Part shown: positions 26,670 to 35,219 of the stretch, piece after piece | How positions within the stretch are numbered: position 1 is the stretch's first letter | Layout: every line of letters starts with the position of its first letter | Origin: Verrucomicrobiota bacterium | Lineage (GTDB): Bacteria > Verrucomicrobiota > Verrucomicrobiia > Limisphaerales > SIBE01 | Reading direction: 5' to 3' | Assembly (NCBI GenBank): GCA_016871515.1 | Contig: VHDE01000042.1 | Coordinates: forward strand, 1-44,535 | Length of the DNA stretch: 44,535 nt | Notes under the pieces: model-generated | Told to the model about the DNA's origin: nothing | Database searches by the model: none | The model's input: the letters and a program-made list of their open reading frames with translations, nothing else | Made by a program: the position numbers and the translations under genes

Positions 26670-26695
26670 AGCGTTGGCCGATCATCTACCTAATC

Positions 26696-28258
26696 ATGCT
26701 CGATTTTCTTATTCAAAATGGTTCCGTTATTGACGGCACGAAATCTCCTCGCGCGCGCGCTGATATCGGCATTGTCGGCGGTCGCATCGCTAACATCGGC
26801 GATCTTCGCGGCTCTGTGGCCCGCCAAAACATCGACGCTTCCGGCAAAATCGTTTCACCGGGATTTATCGACGTGCATACGCACTCGGACGCGTGGCTTC
26901 TGAAGACCCCGAACTTGGTTTCCAAAACCACGCAAGGCTTCACGACGGAATTAATCATGGCCGACGGCATTTCTTATGCGCCCGTCAGCCGCCACGTTGT
27001 CCATGATTGGATTCATTATCTGCGAGCGCTCGACGCGTTGCGCTTTGAAGAATATCGGGGTTGGGAAACGCTCGCCGACTACATGGCGCTTCTCGACCAT
27101 CGCGCGGCCCAAAACGTTGCCACGCAAATTCCTTACGCCAATGTCCGGTCGTTGGCCTGCGGCTTCGGGCGCGCGGTTCCAGACGACTTTCAGATGCGGC
27201 TCATTATCGCTGAGATTGAACGCGGCATGGCGGCTGGCGCGGTTGGAGTTTCTACTGGGATGGATTACATCGCCGAGTGTTTTGCAACGACGGACGAATT
27301 GGTGGAGGCTTGCGCGCCGTTGCGTGCCGCACAGGGCGTTTACGTCACGCACGTCCGATATAAGAAAGGGACGCTCAACGGCGTAAAAGAAGCTGTCGAG
27401 ATCGGCCGGCGCGCCGGCATTCCAGTCCATATCTCCCATTTGAAGGGCACGACGCAGCAGGAGAGTGAAGAAATCATTCGTTACATCAACACGGTGGCAG
27501 TGAATGAAGTGGATTTTAGTTTCGACGTTTATCCGTACTTTCCCGGCTCGACGATGCTGAATTATCTGTTGCCGTACGAAGTCTGGGAGGATGGCGCGCT
27601 GACAGTGCAGGCGAAGCTGAATGATCGGCGGGTGCGTGACGAGTTTGCGCGAAGTCTAATGTTCAGGGACCTGAGCGCTATTCGCATCGCTTGGCTGCCC
27701 GGACGCGAAAATGCGGCGCATATTGGCAAGACCTTGGCGGATTACACAGGAGCAATCGGGCGCGCCCCAGCCGACATCTTGCTGGATTTGCTCATCGAAG
27801 AGAATCTGGCCGTCTTGCTGGTCTTCGGTGGCGGCGACGATGCGTTGGTTGATCCGTTTCTCAAGCATTCAAAATACATGATGGGGAGCGACGGCATTTT
27901 TCATGAGCAGAGCGTCATTCATCCTCGCCAGTATGGTTCGGCGACGCGTTTGTTGGGTCGCTGCGTGCGCGAACGCAAATTGTTTAGTCTTGAGGAGGCC
28001 GTCCATAAGCTCACGGAAGCGCCCGCGCGTCGTTTCGGGCTGAAGGGGCGTGGAGTGCTGCGCGAGGGGAACTTCGCCGACGTCGTTGTGTTCGACTCCG
28101 AGACCGTCGCTGACCAAGCAACCTACGATCAACCCCACCAATTCTCGGCCGGCATCGAGCACGTTTTGGTAAATGGCACACCGATTGTCCGCGACCGGCA
28201 ACCAGTCAAGAACTTATGTTTACCCTTGCCGGGACGGGCGCTGAAGTTCCACGCCTGA
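26696..28258 (+). CDS. D-aminoacylase-like amidohydrolase (amidohydrolase family 3)
   Basis: The protein has 520 residues and is a predicted cytoplasmic metal-dependent hydrolase that removes an acyl or carbamoyl group from D-amino acids or similar substrates. The start [20 protein letters not shown] and [10 protein letters not shown] (His61, His63) are the canonical beta-strand and H-x-H metal motif. PVHISHLKG near residue 245 and KYMMGSDG with Asp near 398 supply further ligands. In D-aminoacylases a cysteine in a G-N-C-G segment also binds zinc; here that place reads M-A-D-G-I-S-Y-A-P, so Asp stands where Cys is expected. Substrate is therefore uncertain. It follows the permease by 304 bases of repeats. 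Confidence 0.82.
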   Translation: MLDFLIQNGSVIDGTKSPRARADIGIVGGRIANIGDLRGSVARQNIDASGKIVSPGFIDVHTHSDAWLLKTPNLVSKTTQGFTTELIMADGISYAPVSRHVVHDWIHYLRALDALRFEEYRGWETLADYMALLDHRAAQNVATQIPYANVRSLACGFGRAVPDDFQMRLIIAEIERGMAAGAVGVSTGMDYIAECFATTDELVEACAPLRAAQGVYVTHVRYKKGTLNGVKEAVEIGRRAGIPVHISHLKGTTQQESEEIIRYINTVAVNEVDFSFDVYPYFPGSTMLNYLLPYEVWEDGALTVQAKLNDRRVRDEFARSLMFRDLSAIRIAWLPGRENAAHIGKTLADYTGAIGRAPADILLDLLIEENLAVLLVFGGGDDALVDPFLKHSKYMMGSDGIFHEQSVIHPRQYGSATRLLGRCVRERKLFSLEEAVHKLTEAPARRFGLKGRGVLREGNFADVVVFDSETVADQATYDQPHQFSAGIEHVLVNGTPIVRDRQPVKNLCLPLPGRALKFHA

Positions 28259-28342
28259 CCAACGGGATGCTTTGTGGCTGCGACGATTGCGCTTGGCTGT
28301 TGAGAGTTTCGGCGATGCACGGGAGTTTATGCATGACAGGTT

Positions 28343-30115
28343 TCATGAGAAGCTCCGATCCCGAGTGCTCTCCAATTTAATTTGCAATTCGGGTCCGATC
28401 TGCGCCAACTCTTTCTTGGGAGCGGCAGGAACTCCGACAAGATAGGTATTCGGCGTCGGCGGCATTTGGGGCCAGACGGTCCCGATTTCCCAGTCATAAC
28501 AATCCAATCCCCTGGTGAGATCGCGCAGTTCGTCCACGCTGTAGACACGCAGACAGGACATGACGGTGTCGAACATCAAAACCAGCGGAACAGCCGGCAC
28601 GAGATACGTCCAGAAGAACCGCGACCAACGAAATGGCCGGATAAATGGCGTCCAAAGGAGCACTCGGACCGGCGTTGCCAGCGCGGCGAACACCATGAGG
28701 GCGACGCTGTGCTGGCCGCATTCAAAAAGGCCAATGCCTTCTCCCTTGTGCACCGTGTCTGCCAGAACGGCTCGCGCTTGTTCGGGACGAAAATGATGGA
28801 ACGCCGTAAAGACCGTGCGAAAGCCCGCCAATTCAGCGGGAACTCGACAGGCATCTACCGGTTCCGGCCAGAAGGTAATGCTGCCATTTCCGCGGTCGCG
28901 CACCCAAGCAAGCGCCTTGCTGTTGGGATAATGATGCTCAAGCTCGCGTTGCAGCATCGGTTCCAAGCCGTCGCGCATCAGCGCCAGCTTCGCGTCCCGG
29001 TGGTTGCCGTTCTGCGCGGCGGGTTGTGCCTGCCACAGCTTCTCCGGGCGCCGTTCCCATGCCATCTGTCGCTTGCCGTCTTCGTCCACCGCCAAGGTGA
29101 CGATGGCGCGTTTGACCTGTCCCTTGTCACCACGAGCCTCGACGGCCCCCACCGCGAGCACGCCCTTGCCATTGGCACCCGACTGGACCCGGATGCCGAT
29201 TTCCTCCGGCGGCAGGGCGCGGTATCTGCGCAGGTACGCAGTGATGAGCGGATGGTCGAGGCCGAGCAACTGGATGTTCTCCTTCTGCAACGAAAGCTCC
29301 CGTTCCGTCGTCAGCAGCAGTTCGGTCTGGGCTTCCCGGTTGATCCACGCGAACAGTTTCTCGCTCCGGCTGGCAAACGTCTCGCCCTCCGCCCGCGCCA
29401 CGTCGGCGAGGAACCGCGCCAGTGCGCTCATCGCTTCCTCCGGGCTGCCCATCGCCTTGTAGTCGTCGAGCCGGAAACCGTCGAGGTCTTGGAACAACTC
29501 GAACACCACCTTGCGGGCCTCCACAGCGTTTGACATCGCCGCCTCCAATTCAACCCGCGTGCGCTTCAACTGAGGATCACTCAACGCGTCGGCGTACAGG
29601 CTGGCGTAATTCAACTGCAGCGAAAGCTGACCGAGAATTTGGGTCCGCAAGTCCTCATCGACCTTGCCCAGCGCACGACCAATCTCCGCCAGCTTCTGGT
29701 CGAGCAGCAGGAAGATGGAGCCTTCTATAGTGTCCGACAGGAGGAGATTGTAAACCTGCGCGGTGTTGCGCTGCCCATAGCGGTGGATGCGCCCGATCCG
29801 CTGCTCCAAATCCATCGGGTTCCACGGCAGGTCGAAATTGAACAGGATGCGGGCGTGTTGCAGGTTGATGCCCTCCCGGCCTGCGGCTGTGCAGATCAGC
29901 ACCTTGGGGCCGTCCGGCGATTTGAACCGCTTCTCCGCCGCCACCTTTGCGCCGTGGTCACCGCCTTTCAGCACCGTGACGCCCTGAGCGGGATACTGCT
30001 GGTCAATCTCCGCGCCCAGCATCTCCACGCTGCCGAGGTAGGTGGCGAACACCACCATGCGCTCATGCGGGTTCTCACGCCACAAAACGCCCAGCGCTCC
30101 CAGCAGCTTCTCCAC
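28343..30115 (-). CDS. Chimeric frame: SNF2-type helicase C-terminal half joined to a SAM-methyltransferase tail
   Basis: The 590-residue open frame starts with GTG at 30115. Residues 1-130 carry helicase motifs V and VI (TAAGREGINLQ at 76-86, EQRIGRIHRYGQ at 104-115) of the SNF2/RapA group, followed by the long C-terminal region of BREX- or restriction-linked helicases. The N-terminal ATPase lobe with Walker A and DEAH motifs is absent. From about residue 405-430 the sequence changes to GFRTVFTAFHHFRPEQARA, PFIRPFRWSRFFWTYLVP and further segments with two hydrophobic stretches, which I recognise as the tail of an unrelated class I SAM methyltransferase. The homologous helicase reading extends upstream to a TAA at 30170. 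Probably non-functional, formed by deletions. Confidence 0.65.
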   Translation of the reverse strand: MEKLLGALGVLWRENPHERMVVFATYLGSVEMLGAEIDQQYPAQGVTVLKGGDHGAKVAAEKRFKSPDGPKVLICTAAGREGINLQHARILFNFDLPWNPMDLEQRIGRIHRYGQRNTAQVYNLLLSDTIEGSIFLLLDQKLAEIGRALGKVDEDLRTQILGQLSLQLNYASLYADALSDPQLKRTRVELEAAMSNAVEARKVVFELFQDLDGFRLDDYKAMGSPEEAMSALARFLADVARAEGETFASRSEKLFAWINREAQTELLLTTERELSLQKENIQLLGLDHPLITAYLRRYRALPPEEIGIRVQSGANGKGVLAVGAVEARGDKGQVKRAIVTLAVDEDGKRQMAWERRPEKLWQAQPAAQNGNHRDAKLALMRDGLEPMLQRELEHHYPNSKALAWVRDRGNGSITFWPEPVDACRVPAELAGFRTVFTAFHHFRPEQARAVLADTVHKGEGIGLFECGQHSVALMVFAALATPVRVLLWTPFIRPFRWSRFFWTYLVPAVPLVLMFDTVMSCLRVYSVDELRDLTRGLDCYDWEIGTVWPQMPPTPNTYLVGVPAAPKKELAQIGPELQIKLESTRDRSFS

Positions 30116-30169
30116 CTTGGTTTCCCGCTGCGGTGGGAACTTGGCCAGCAGTTCCTTAATGCGCCGCCG

Positions 30170-31147
30170 TTACTCCGGCAACGCGACCGCGACGCTGGTG
30201 GCGGCGGCATCTTCGGCGGCTGCCGCGCCGGTTTCCGAGGCGAACTCGTCGGGACCGACGCCCAAGGCTTCGTCTTCCTCGCGCTGCAATTTCTGAATCT
30301 GGTCACGGGGCGCCTGCGCGGTTTCGTAGAAGATGCGGAAGAACTGGCGTGTGAAGGGTTCGGCGTTGGGCGGCGGAGCTTCGGGGCCGCTGCTGGTCCC
30401 GGTTTCGTCGTCGAGCAGCGTGTTAATGCCCACCAGCGCCTCGCGGATGGTGAACTCACGACCCTGCTCGACATAGACCTTGCCGTAGTGCCGGGAGAAG
30501 TACTCCGGCGCCTTCCCACGCTTGATGACCTGCAAATCAGCGGCGGGCAACCCTTCGTTTCGATGTTGCGATAGCAGGTTCCTGATCCTCCGCACATCAT
30601 CCACAATCAGCCGCCGCAGCCGCGCCCAACTGATCGGTTGCGGCTCCGACATTCGTTTCCGGCATACGTGAATAATGTCGTATTCGATTAGCTTGGAGCC
30701 GAATTCTCCTTCACCCTTCGTTTCGTCGCTGCGGATTGGAAACGTTGCTTCGAGGTAGAAGCCTGCATCGAACAAGCTCTCTAACACGCCTACCCACGGC
30801 TCGTCCTCACTGTGATGAAATGTGAAGGCCAAGATGCCTCCCGGCTTCAAAACCCGATACCCCTCACGCCAGCAATCCGTGAGAATGCGTTTGTAGAAGG
30901 CGTCAGCATCGTCAGGGTGCCGCGCCACATTAGCAACGGCTTCGAGATTCTTAGGAGTGAACTGAGGGTCGAAGACTTCGGAATACGAGTCTCGTAATGC
31001 CAAACGAAGCCAAACGTAGAAAAAGTCGGAAAGCTCAGAATAGTGAAGTAAGCCGCCGAACGGCGGGTCTGTGATGATGAGGTCGATTGAACCGGTGCCG
31101 AGAAATGTGAGTTCCGTTGCTCCTTGCCACATGTGGATGCCTGTCAC
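30170..31147 (-). pseudogene. DUF1156 DNA methyltransferase, C-terminal part, running into helicase sequence
   Basis: The 325-residue frame begins with GTG at 31147. LIITDPPFGGLLHYSELSDF at 23-42 holds the DPPF catalytic motif IV of adenine-specific (N6 or related) methyltransferases, and the LKPGGILAFTFHHS segment follows. This matches the DUF1156 family (PglXI in type 3 BREX). The family's usual end, P-R-D-Q-I-Q-K, appears at about residue 280-286, but the following E-E-D-E-A-L-G-V-G-P-D-E and V-A-L-P-E then stop read like the linker of an SNF2 helicase that continues, after the TAA, in the same frame. So a deletion joined methyltransferase to helicase and a nonsense codon then split them. 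The cofactor-binding motif I lies in another frame upstream. Confidence 0.65.
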
Positions 31148-31790
31148 TCGAAGTTGCCGGGCTTGGTGACCGTTCCGCCGTCTTCGGTGGTAGTGAACGT
31201 GACGCCCGTTTCGCGGCAGGTGACTTGCTCCGGCAGCTTGCCACGCACTTCGAGCAAGCGCAGCTTGGCGGCGCGGGCATGGTTCCAGCGTATAGTTGCC
31301 TCGACGGAATCGGTTGCGCTCCCGCCGTAATCACGGGTCTGTTCGTCGCACTTCGGGCACCCTTCGAGCCACTGCGGATGGACGAGCAGCGATAGTTCCA
31401 CCTTCTTGTTCTTAGCCTTGCCTAATTCGGGCGAGTTGTTTTCTGCAAACGCTTTTTCATCGTGACGGGTCTTGCCGCAATGCGGACAAGCATAGCGGCC
31501 CTCGTCGTCCATGATGGCAAACGGCTTTTCGTCCGGGGAGACGTACAGAGGAACGTCCGAGGCCATCCGCGCTGCTCGCCGCTCCACGTCGAACTTCTTG
31601 CCGCAGCCACGACACTCCCAGTCTTGCCACGCATCCACGGTCAGCGTCTTAATGGCCACGACGGGTGTAAACTTGATGGGATTACGATGTCCGCACCCCT
31701 CGCGCTGGCACGGGCCATGTTTCGCCCAGAAGGTGTAGATGATTTCTGGTCCTTCGTAGCGGTAGTTCCGCCGCTCCTGCCACGGTACCG
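31144..31790 (-). pseudogene. DUF1156 DNA methyltransferase, middle part in a shifted frame
   Basis: This is the portion from about YRYEGPEIIYTFWAKHGPC through two zinc-finger-like pairs (CQREGCGHRN; CRGCGKKFD; CPHCGKTRHDE; CPKCDEQT) to VTKPGNFE and a stop. Cys-rich inserts of this kind are normal in DUF1156 methyltransferases. The frame is open upstream to 31866, but homology starts near 31790. The stop TGA at 31144-31146 overlaps the GTG of the next frame as GTGA. In relatives a further stretch with a W-x-x-H-x-Y-x-x-W-F pattern normally intervenes before the DPPF motif, so an internal deletion is suspected at this junction. Confidence 0.55.
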
Positions 31791-33382
31791 TCGCAGGCGT
31801 AGTAGGGCATGATGAGCGGTTTGACTTCCGCTTCGATGTCGGCAAGCAACCGCTTGACCTCGGCAAGGTCCACCTGTGCCATCTCGTTCTTCACCACGAA
31901 CCATGCGACCGGATTCAGGTCACAGCCGAACATCTGTATCCCCAACCGCGACCCCTCCACGATGGTCGTGCCGCCACCCATGAACGGATCAGCGACCTTG
32001 AGATGGCGTAGCGCACCGCGCTTTTGGTGGTTGGCGTAAAAGGCATCCCACACCGCCTTTGCTGACTTGCTCTCGTCCTCCGGCGCTCTGATCGCACTAG
32101 CGAGGAGCATACCGCGAAAAACTGCCGAACTTCGCCGCGCCCAGCATTTCTGCCATGCGTAGATGGGTTTCTTCGCCGCGCCCGAACTCATCTCTGGCCC
32201 GGCGATCTGGTTGATGGGGATGATGGGGAAATCAACTTCGAGACAGGTCTTGGGCCGGTTCGGATCGGAAAAGTCCACCGTCTCGACCGCGACCTCGCGC
32301 CCCGCACCAACCGCTGCCGCGATTTGTTCCGCGAGCAGTTCCTTCTTCGATTTTCCTTTGGTGCGTGGAGGCATGAGTTGCTGCGTCTTTGAGATTTCGA
32401 TGAACGGCACGGTGACTTCGAGCAACGACAGCCCGCCGTGGGCCATCGTTGGGTAGCCACCGTGGCTGCGCCATTTGCGGCGGCCCAGCGCAAATTGATT
32501 GGTGCCGTGTTCCGTGGTCAGGCAGAGCGAGATGGGCGGCACCCAATGGTGCTCCGTGCCGGGGCCGTACGAGAACCGGCTGCTGCCGAAATTGGTCTTG
32601 AGCCAGTTCGCCTGTTCCCGGCTGCCGACATCATGGAACATGCCGGAGGCGGCGTAGCCGTGGTCGCTGGTGATGACCAAACGCCGCCCGGTGGTCATGC
32701 GCTCGATCATCGTCCAAAACGAATCGGAGGTCAGTTTCTCGGCGGCTTCCCGGCAGAGCTTCTGGAAACCGTCGCCGGGTTCAGCGAGCTTGTGGATGCG
32801 GTCGTCGGGCCAATGGTGCCAGAGCACGATGGCAGGCGCGGCGGCCATCCAGTCGAGGCAGGAACTCCATTCCGCGTCCGTGCTCTCGGTGCATGCGCCG
32901 GGCAGGTTGTGCGCCAAGCCCGCGCCGTTGTTCTCCAGCGCAGATCGCTGACTGAAGCCCAGCGCCTTGGCGAACGGGGTGGTGTCGCTGTGAAGCTCGG
33001 AGCCACGCACCGCCGTCTGGTGAATCTGGTAGCCGCGCCGCTTCGCCTCCTGCAAGAGCCAAGGCATCTCGCGCAACGACAGGCCATCGAGGATCAGCAC
33101 CGCCTTGCCGGCCGGCGTGGTGTTCCAGAACTCGATCAGGGATTTGGTCGTGCGCGGCACGCTGGCTTCAAATTCGCGCCAGAGTTCCCACGCGGAGCCG
33201 GAAAGCAGGAGTTCAAGTTCCACCACCTTGCGCTCACGGTCGGCAACCTCACGCTCGACATGCTGAGGCGTCAGCGGTTCCGAAAACACTTCGTACAGCT
33301 TGTCGAAGACAGCCAGCCACGCGTCCACCGGGCTGGCGGTCAATACAGCGTCCAGCAGCTTCGGGTCGCGGGCAGAGGTCAT
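31682..33382 (-). CDS. PglZ-domain protein fused in frame to the N-terminus of a DUF1156 methyltransferase
   Basis: Start ATG 33382 (MTSARDPKLLDAV) with a perfect AAGGAGG ribosome site four bases upstream; it overlaps the DUF499 stop as ATGA. The first 340 residues are PglZ-like: KAVLILDGLSLREMPWLLQE with the metal-site Asp and LVITSDHGYAASGMF, an alkaline-phosphatase-type fold known from BREX and Pgl phage defence. No stop follows; the frame passes through MPPRTKGKSKKELL into DUF1156 sequence: DFPIIPINQIAGPE, KPIYAWQKCWARRSSAVFR and the SAM-binding motif ADPFMGGGTTIVEG. It loses homology near 31790 and stops at 31682. Whether PglZ alone once ended near 32374 cannot be told. Frame upstream of 33382 is a shadow of DUF499. 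Confidence 0.72.
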   Translation of the reverse strand: MTSARDPKLLDAVLTASPVDAWLAVFDKLYEVFSEPLTPQHVEREVADRERKVVELELLLSGSAWELWREFEASVPRTTKSLIEFWNTTPAGKAVLILDGLSLREMPWLLQEAKRRGYQIHQTAVRGSELHSDTTPFAKALGFSQRSALENNGAGLAHNLPGACTESTDAEWSSCLDWMAAAPAIVLWHHWPDDRIHKLAEPGDGFQKLCREAAEKLTSDSFWTMIERMTTGRRLVITSDHGYAASGMFHDVGSREQANWLKTNFGSSRFSYGPGTEHHWVPPISLCLTTEHGTNQFALGRRKWRSHGGYPTMAHGGLSLLEVTVPFIEISKTQQLMPPRTKGKSKKELLAEQIAAAVGAGREVAVETVDFSDPNRPKTCLEVDFPIIPINQIAGPEMSSGAAKKPIYAWQKCWARRSSAVFRGMLLASAIRAPEDESKSAKAVWDAFYANHQKRGALRHLKVADPFMGGGTTIVEGSRLGIQMFGCDLNPVAWFVVKNEMAQVDLAEVKRLLADIEAEVKPLIMPYYACDGTVAGAAELPLRRTRNHLHLLGETWPVPARGVRTS

Positions 33383-34431
33383 TGAGCCTCCTTGTCGAGA
33401 TTCAAACCGTAGGTGGCACCGTCCGGCAGGTTCTTCAGCAACTGCGTCAACTGCGCCCCGGTCATCGTGGTGATATTGATGTTGACGTTCGCCAGATTCG
33501 TGGCCGGGCTGATGCCCCACTTCTCGACCTCGCCCAGCAGGTTCACCGGCGACTTGGGCGGCGTGCCGAAGTTCTGGAGTTTCGGTGGCGTGGGTGTCGT
33601 TCGGCCCGTTGGACCAAAGATGCCGGGGCCGGGGCCCGGTGGAAGTGGTGGCGTCGGCCCGGCGGTCGTGGACGGCGGAGTGGGTGCGAACGGCAGCGGG
33701 AGCGTGCCGCCGCTCAAAGGCATAGCGCCGGGCAGGGACATGAATGTCTGGTCCAGTTCTTTGCCGGAGCCGAGCTTGCCCTTGATCCGCATCCACGCCA
33801 CGTCCTCGGTTTCCCCCGGTTCCGCTTGGAGCAGTTCCAACCCACGGACGTTGATCGCCAGCTTCCCGGCGGCGCACAACCGCAGCACCCTTTCCTTGGC
33901 AGTCACTTCACCCAGCCACGGGATGCAGTGTTTGCCGCCTATGGCCGGTTCCTGAAGCTCGGTCAGAAACTTGGAGAGCGCGGAACTGCTGGTGGCATGC
34001 GCCACGGCGGCGGCCTCGAAATCTTCGACGATGAACAGTTCGCCCTCGATCTTGGTGTGGATGGCCTTGGGAATCTTGTCGCCGGTGGCGTTGTGCTTCT
34101 CGATGGTGAACCGGCACTGGTCCGGCTGGGCAAAGTTCCAGATGTCCAGCAACGCGAACGTGTCGAACTTGTCCTTGAGCTTGGGCCGCAGGTGCGATGT
34201 CTGGCACGTTGTAAACAACGGCTTGTAGGCGGCGTCTGTGTCTTTCCACTGGTTGGCCAGATGCACCGCCCGCGCACACACGATCAAGTCGCGGTCGAAA
34301 TAGATGTTGCCGTCGGCTTTCTTGGGTAGCAGGAACCGCAGCGTGTTCCGGCGGCTCTGAAGATGTTGCTTCAGCCATGCACCCAGTGCGGCCTCGACGT
34401 TGTCGGGGCACTCCGGCAGGACGATCAACAC
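33379..34431 (-). pseudogene. DUF499 ATPase, C-terminal remnant (BrxC/PglY-like)
   Basis: The frame starts at GTG 34431 but homologous sequence continues to a TGA at 34477-34479 (ASEKDRPDQWGNQL). The segments LKQHLQSRRNTLRFLLPKK and GNIYFDRDLIVCARAV are typical of DUF499 proteins, large P-loop ATPases found with DUF1156 methyltransferases and helicases and related to BrxC/PglY of BREX. Full-length members are about 1000 residues; the entire N-terminal ATPase portion is missing, so roughly the last third remains. A Gly/Pro-rich linker (about residues 245-290) precedes a short conserved tail INITTMTGAQLTQLL. The downstream PglZ gene overlaps its stop by four bases, showing the original operon structure. 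Confidence 0.7.
33387..33393 (-). promoter_or_regulatory. Strong ribosome-binding site for the PglZ gene
   Basis: AAGGAGG on the minus strand, four bases before the ATG at 33382 and inside the end of the DUF499 frame. It fixes the PglZ start and shows that translation was coupled to the upstream gene. Confidence 0.85.
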
Positions 34432-34678
34432 GAGTTGGTTGCCCCACTGATCGGGCCGGTCCTTCTCGGAGGCCGTTCACACGGCTACGAACGGGGTTTT
34501 CAGTTCATCAAATTGAGGTGAGTGATTTTCCCTGATGTGGCGTAGTAATGATTGATGACATTAAATCAAACGGAAGTGTGTTTGCGGACGGCTGTGGCGT
34601 TCGCCGCGCAAACACGCCGATAAGCAAACGCCGATAGCAAAACTTGCCAGAGCATCAAATAGTCGTAAAGTTGCCGAG

Positions 34679-35110
34679 ATGCGTTTTAGTCATACAATTC
34701 TGAGTCCTTGGATCCGCGTTCTGGCGGCTCTATTGCTCGTTGCTTTTGTCACGGCACAAACGCTCTGCTTCGTTCATTGCCATTCGGCCGGAGGTAACGC
34801 TGAATCATTACGCCCTCCCTGCCATGGTGCGGCCAAGGCATCGGCGTGCCACGATTCATCTCTTCCGACTCCGACGCCAGTTTGTTTCACTCTTAAAAAC
34901 CTTTTGGTCAGCGGCGATGTTACGACGATCACTGCTCCTGATTTTCCCGTTTTATATCTTTTGCCGGCCTCGACCCTCATGCCGAGTGTGATGGCAAACG
35001 ACCCCCAAGCTTCCTATTTCCGCCAAGCTAAACGTGTTCATTGGGTCTTCCTGCCCGAAGTGTCGCTTGGCCCGGCGTTTTACAGCCTCGCCCCGCCCTT
35101 CATCGGTTAG
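34679..35110 (+). CDS. Exported Cys/His-containing protein of unknown function at the head of the metal-efflux operon
   Basis: The protein has 143 residues. The hydrophobic segment WIRVLAALLLVAFVTAQTLC is a signal peptide or anchor, followed at once by F-V-H-C-H and later C-H-G and A-C-H-D, a small cluster of Cys and His that could bind copper or silver. The rest is unremarkable and ends SLAPPFIG. It resembles in layout the DUF2946-type small proteins often found beside copper genes, but no firm family match is claimed. It precedes the TolC gene by 109 bases on the same strand. The gap 34480-34678 upstream is AT-richer and likely holds the operon promoter; no regulator gene is seen. Confidence 0.6.
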   Translation: MRFSHTILSPWIRVLAALLLVAFVTAQTLCFVHCHSAGGNAESLRPPCHGAAKASACHDSSLPTPTPVCFTLKNLLVSGDVTTITAPDFPVLYLLPASTLMPSVMANDPQASYFRQAKRVHWVFLPEVSLGPAFYSLAPPFIG

Positions 35111-35219
35111 GTTTAATCTCCTCCGCACTCTGCTGTGCGGTTGAGTTCAACCTTCTTGTTTCCCGCAACTTTTGCTGACGGAGATGTTCCGTCATTGAGT
35201 AACTTTGAGAATAAAACCG

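Noticed and set aside
28382..29533. 383-residue plus-strand frame opposite the helicase remnant, and similar ones at 29639-30574, 32438-33385 and 33382-34329
   Set aside because: They mirror the helicase, methyltransferase, PglZ and DUF499 frames, which have recognisable motifs; the mirror frames are Arg/Gly-rich without domains.
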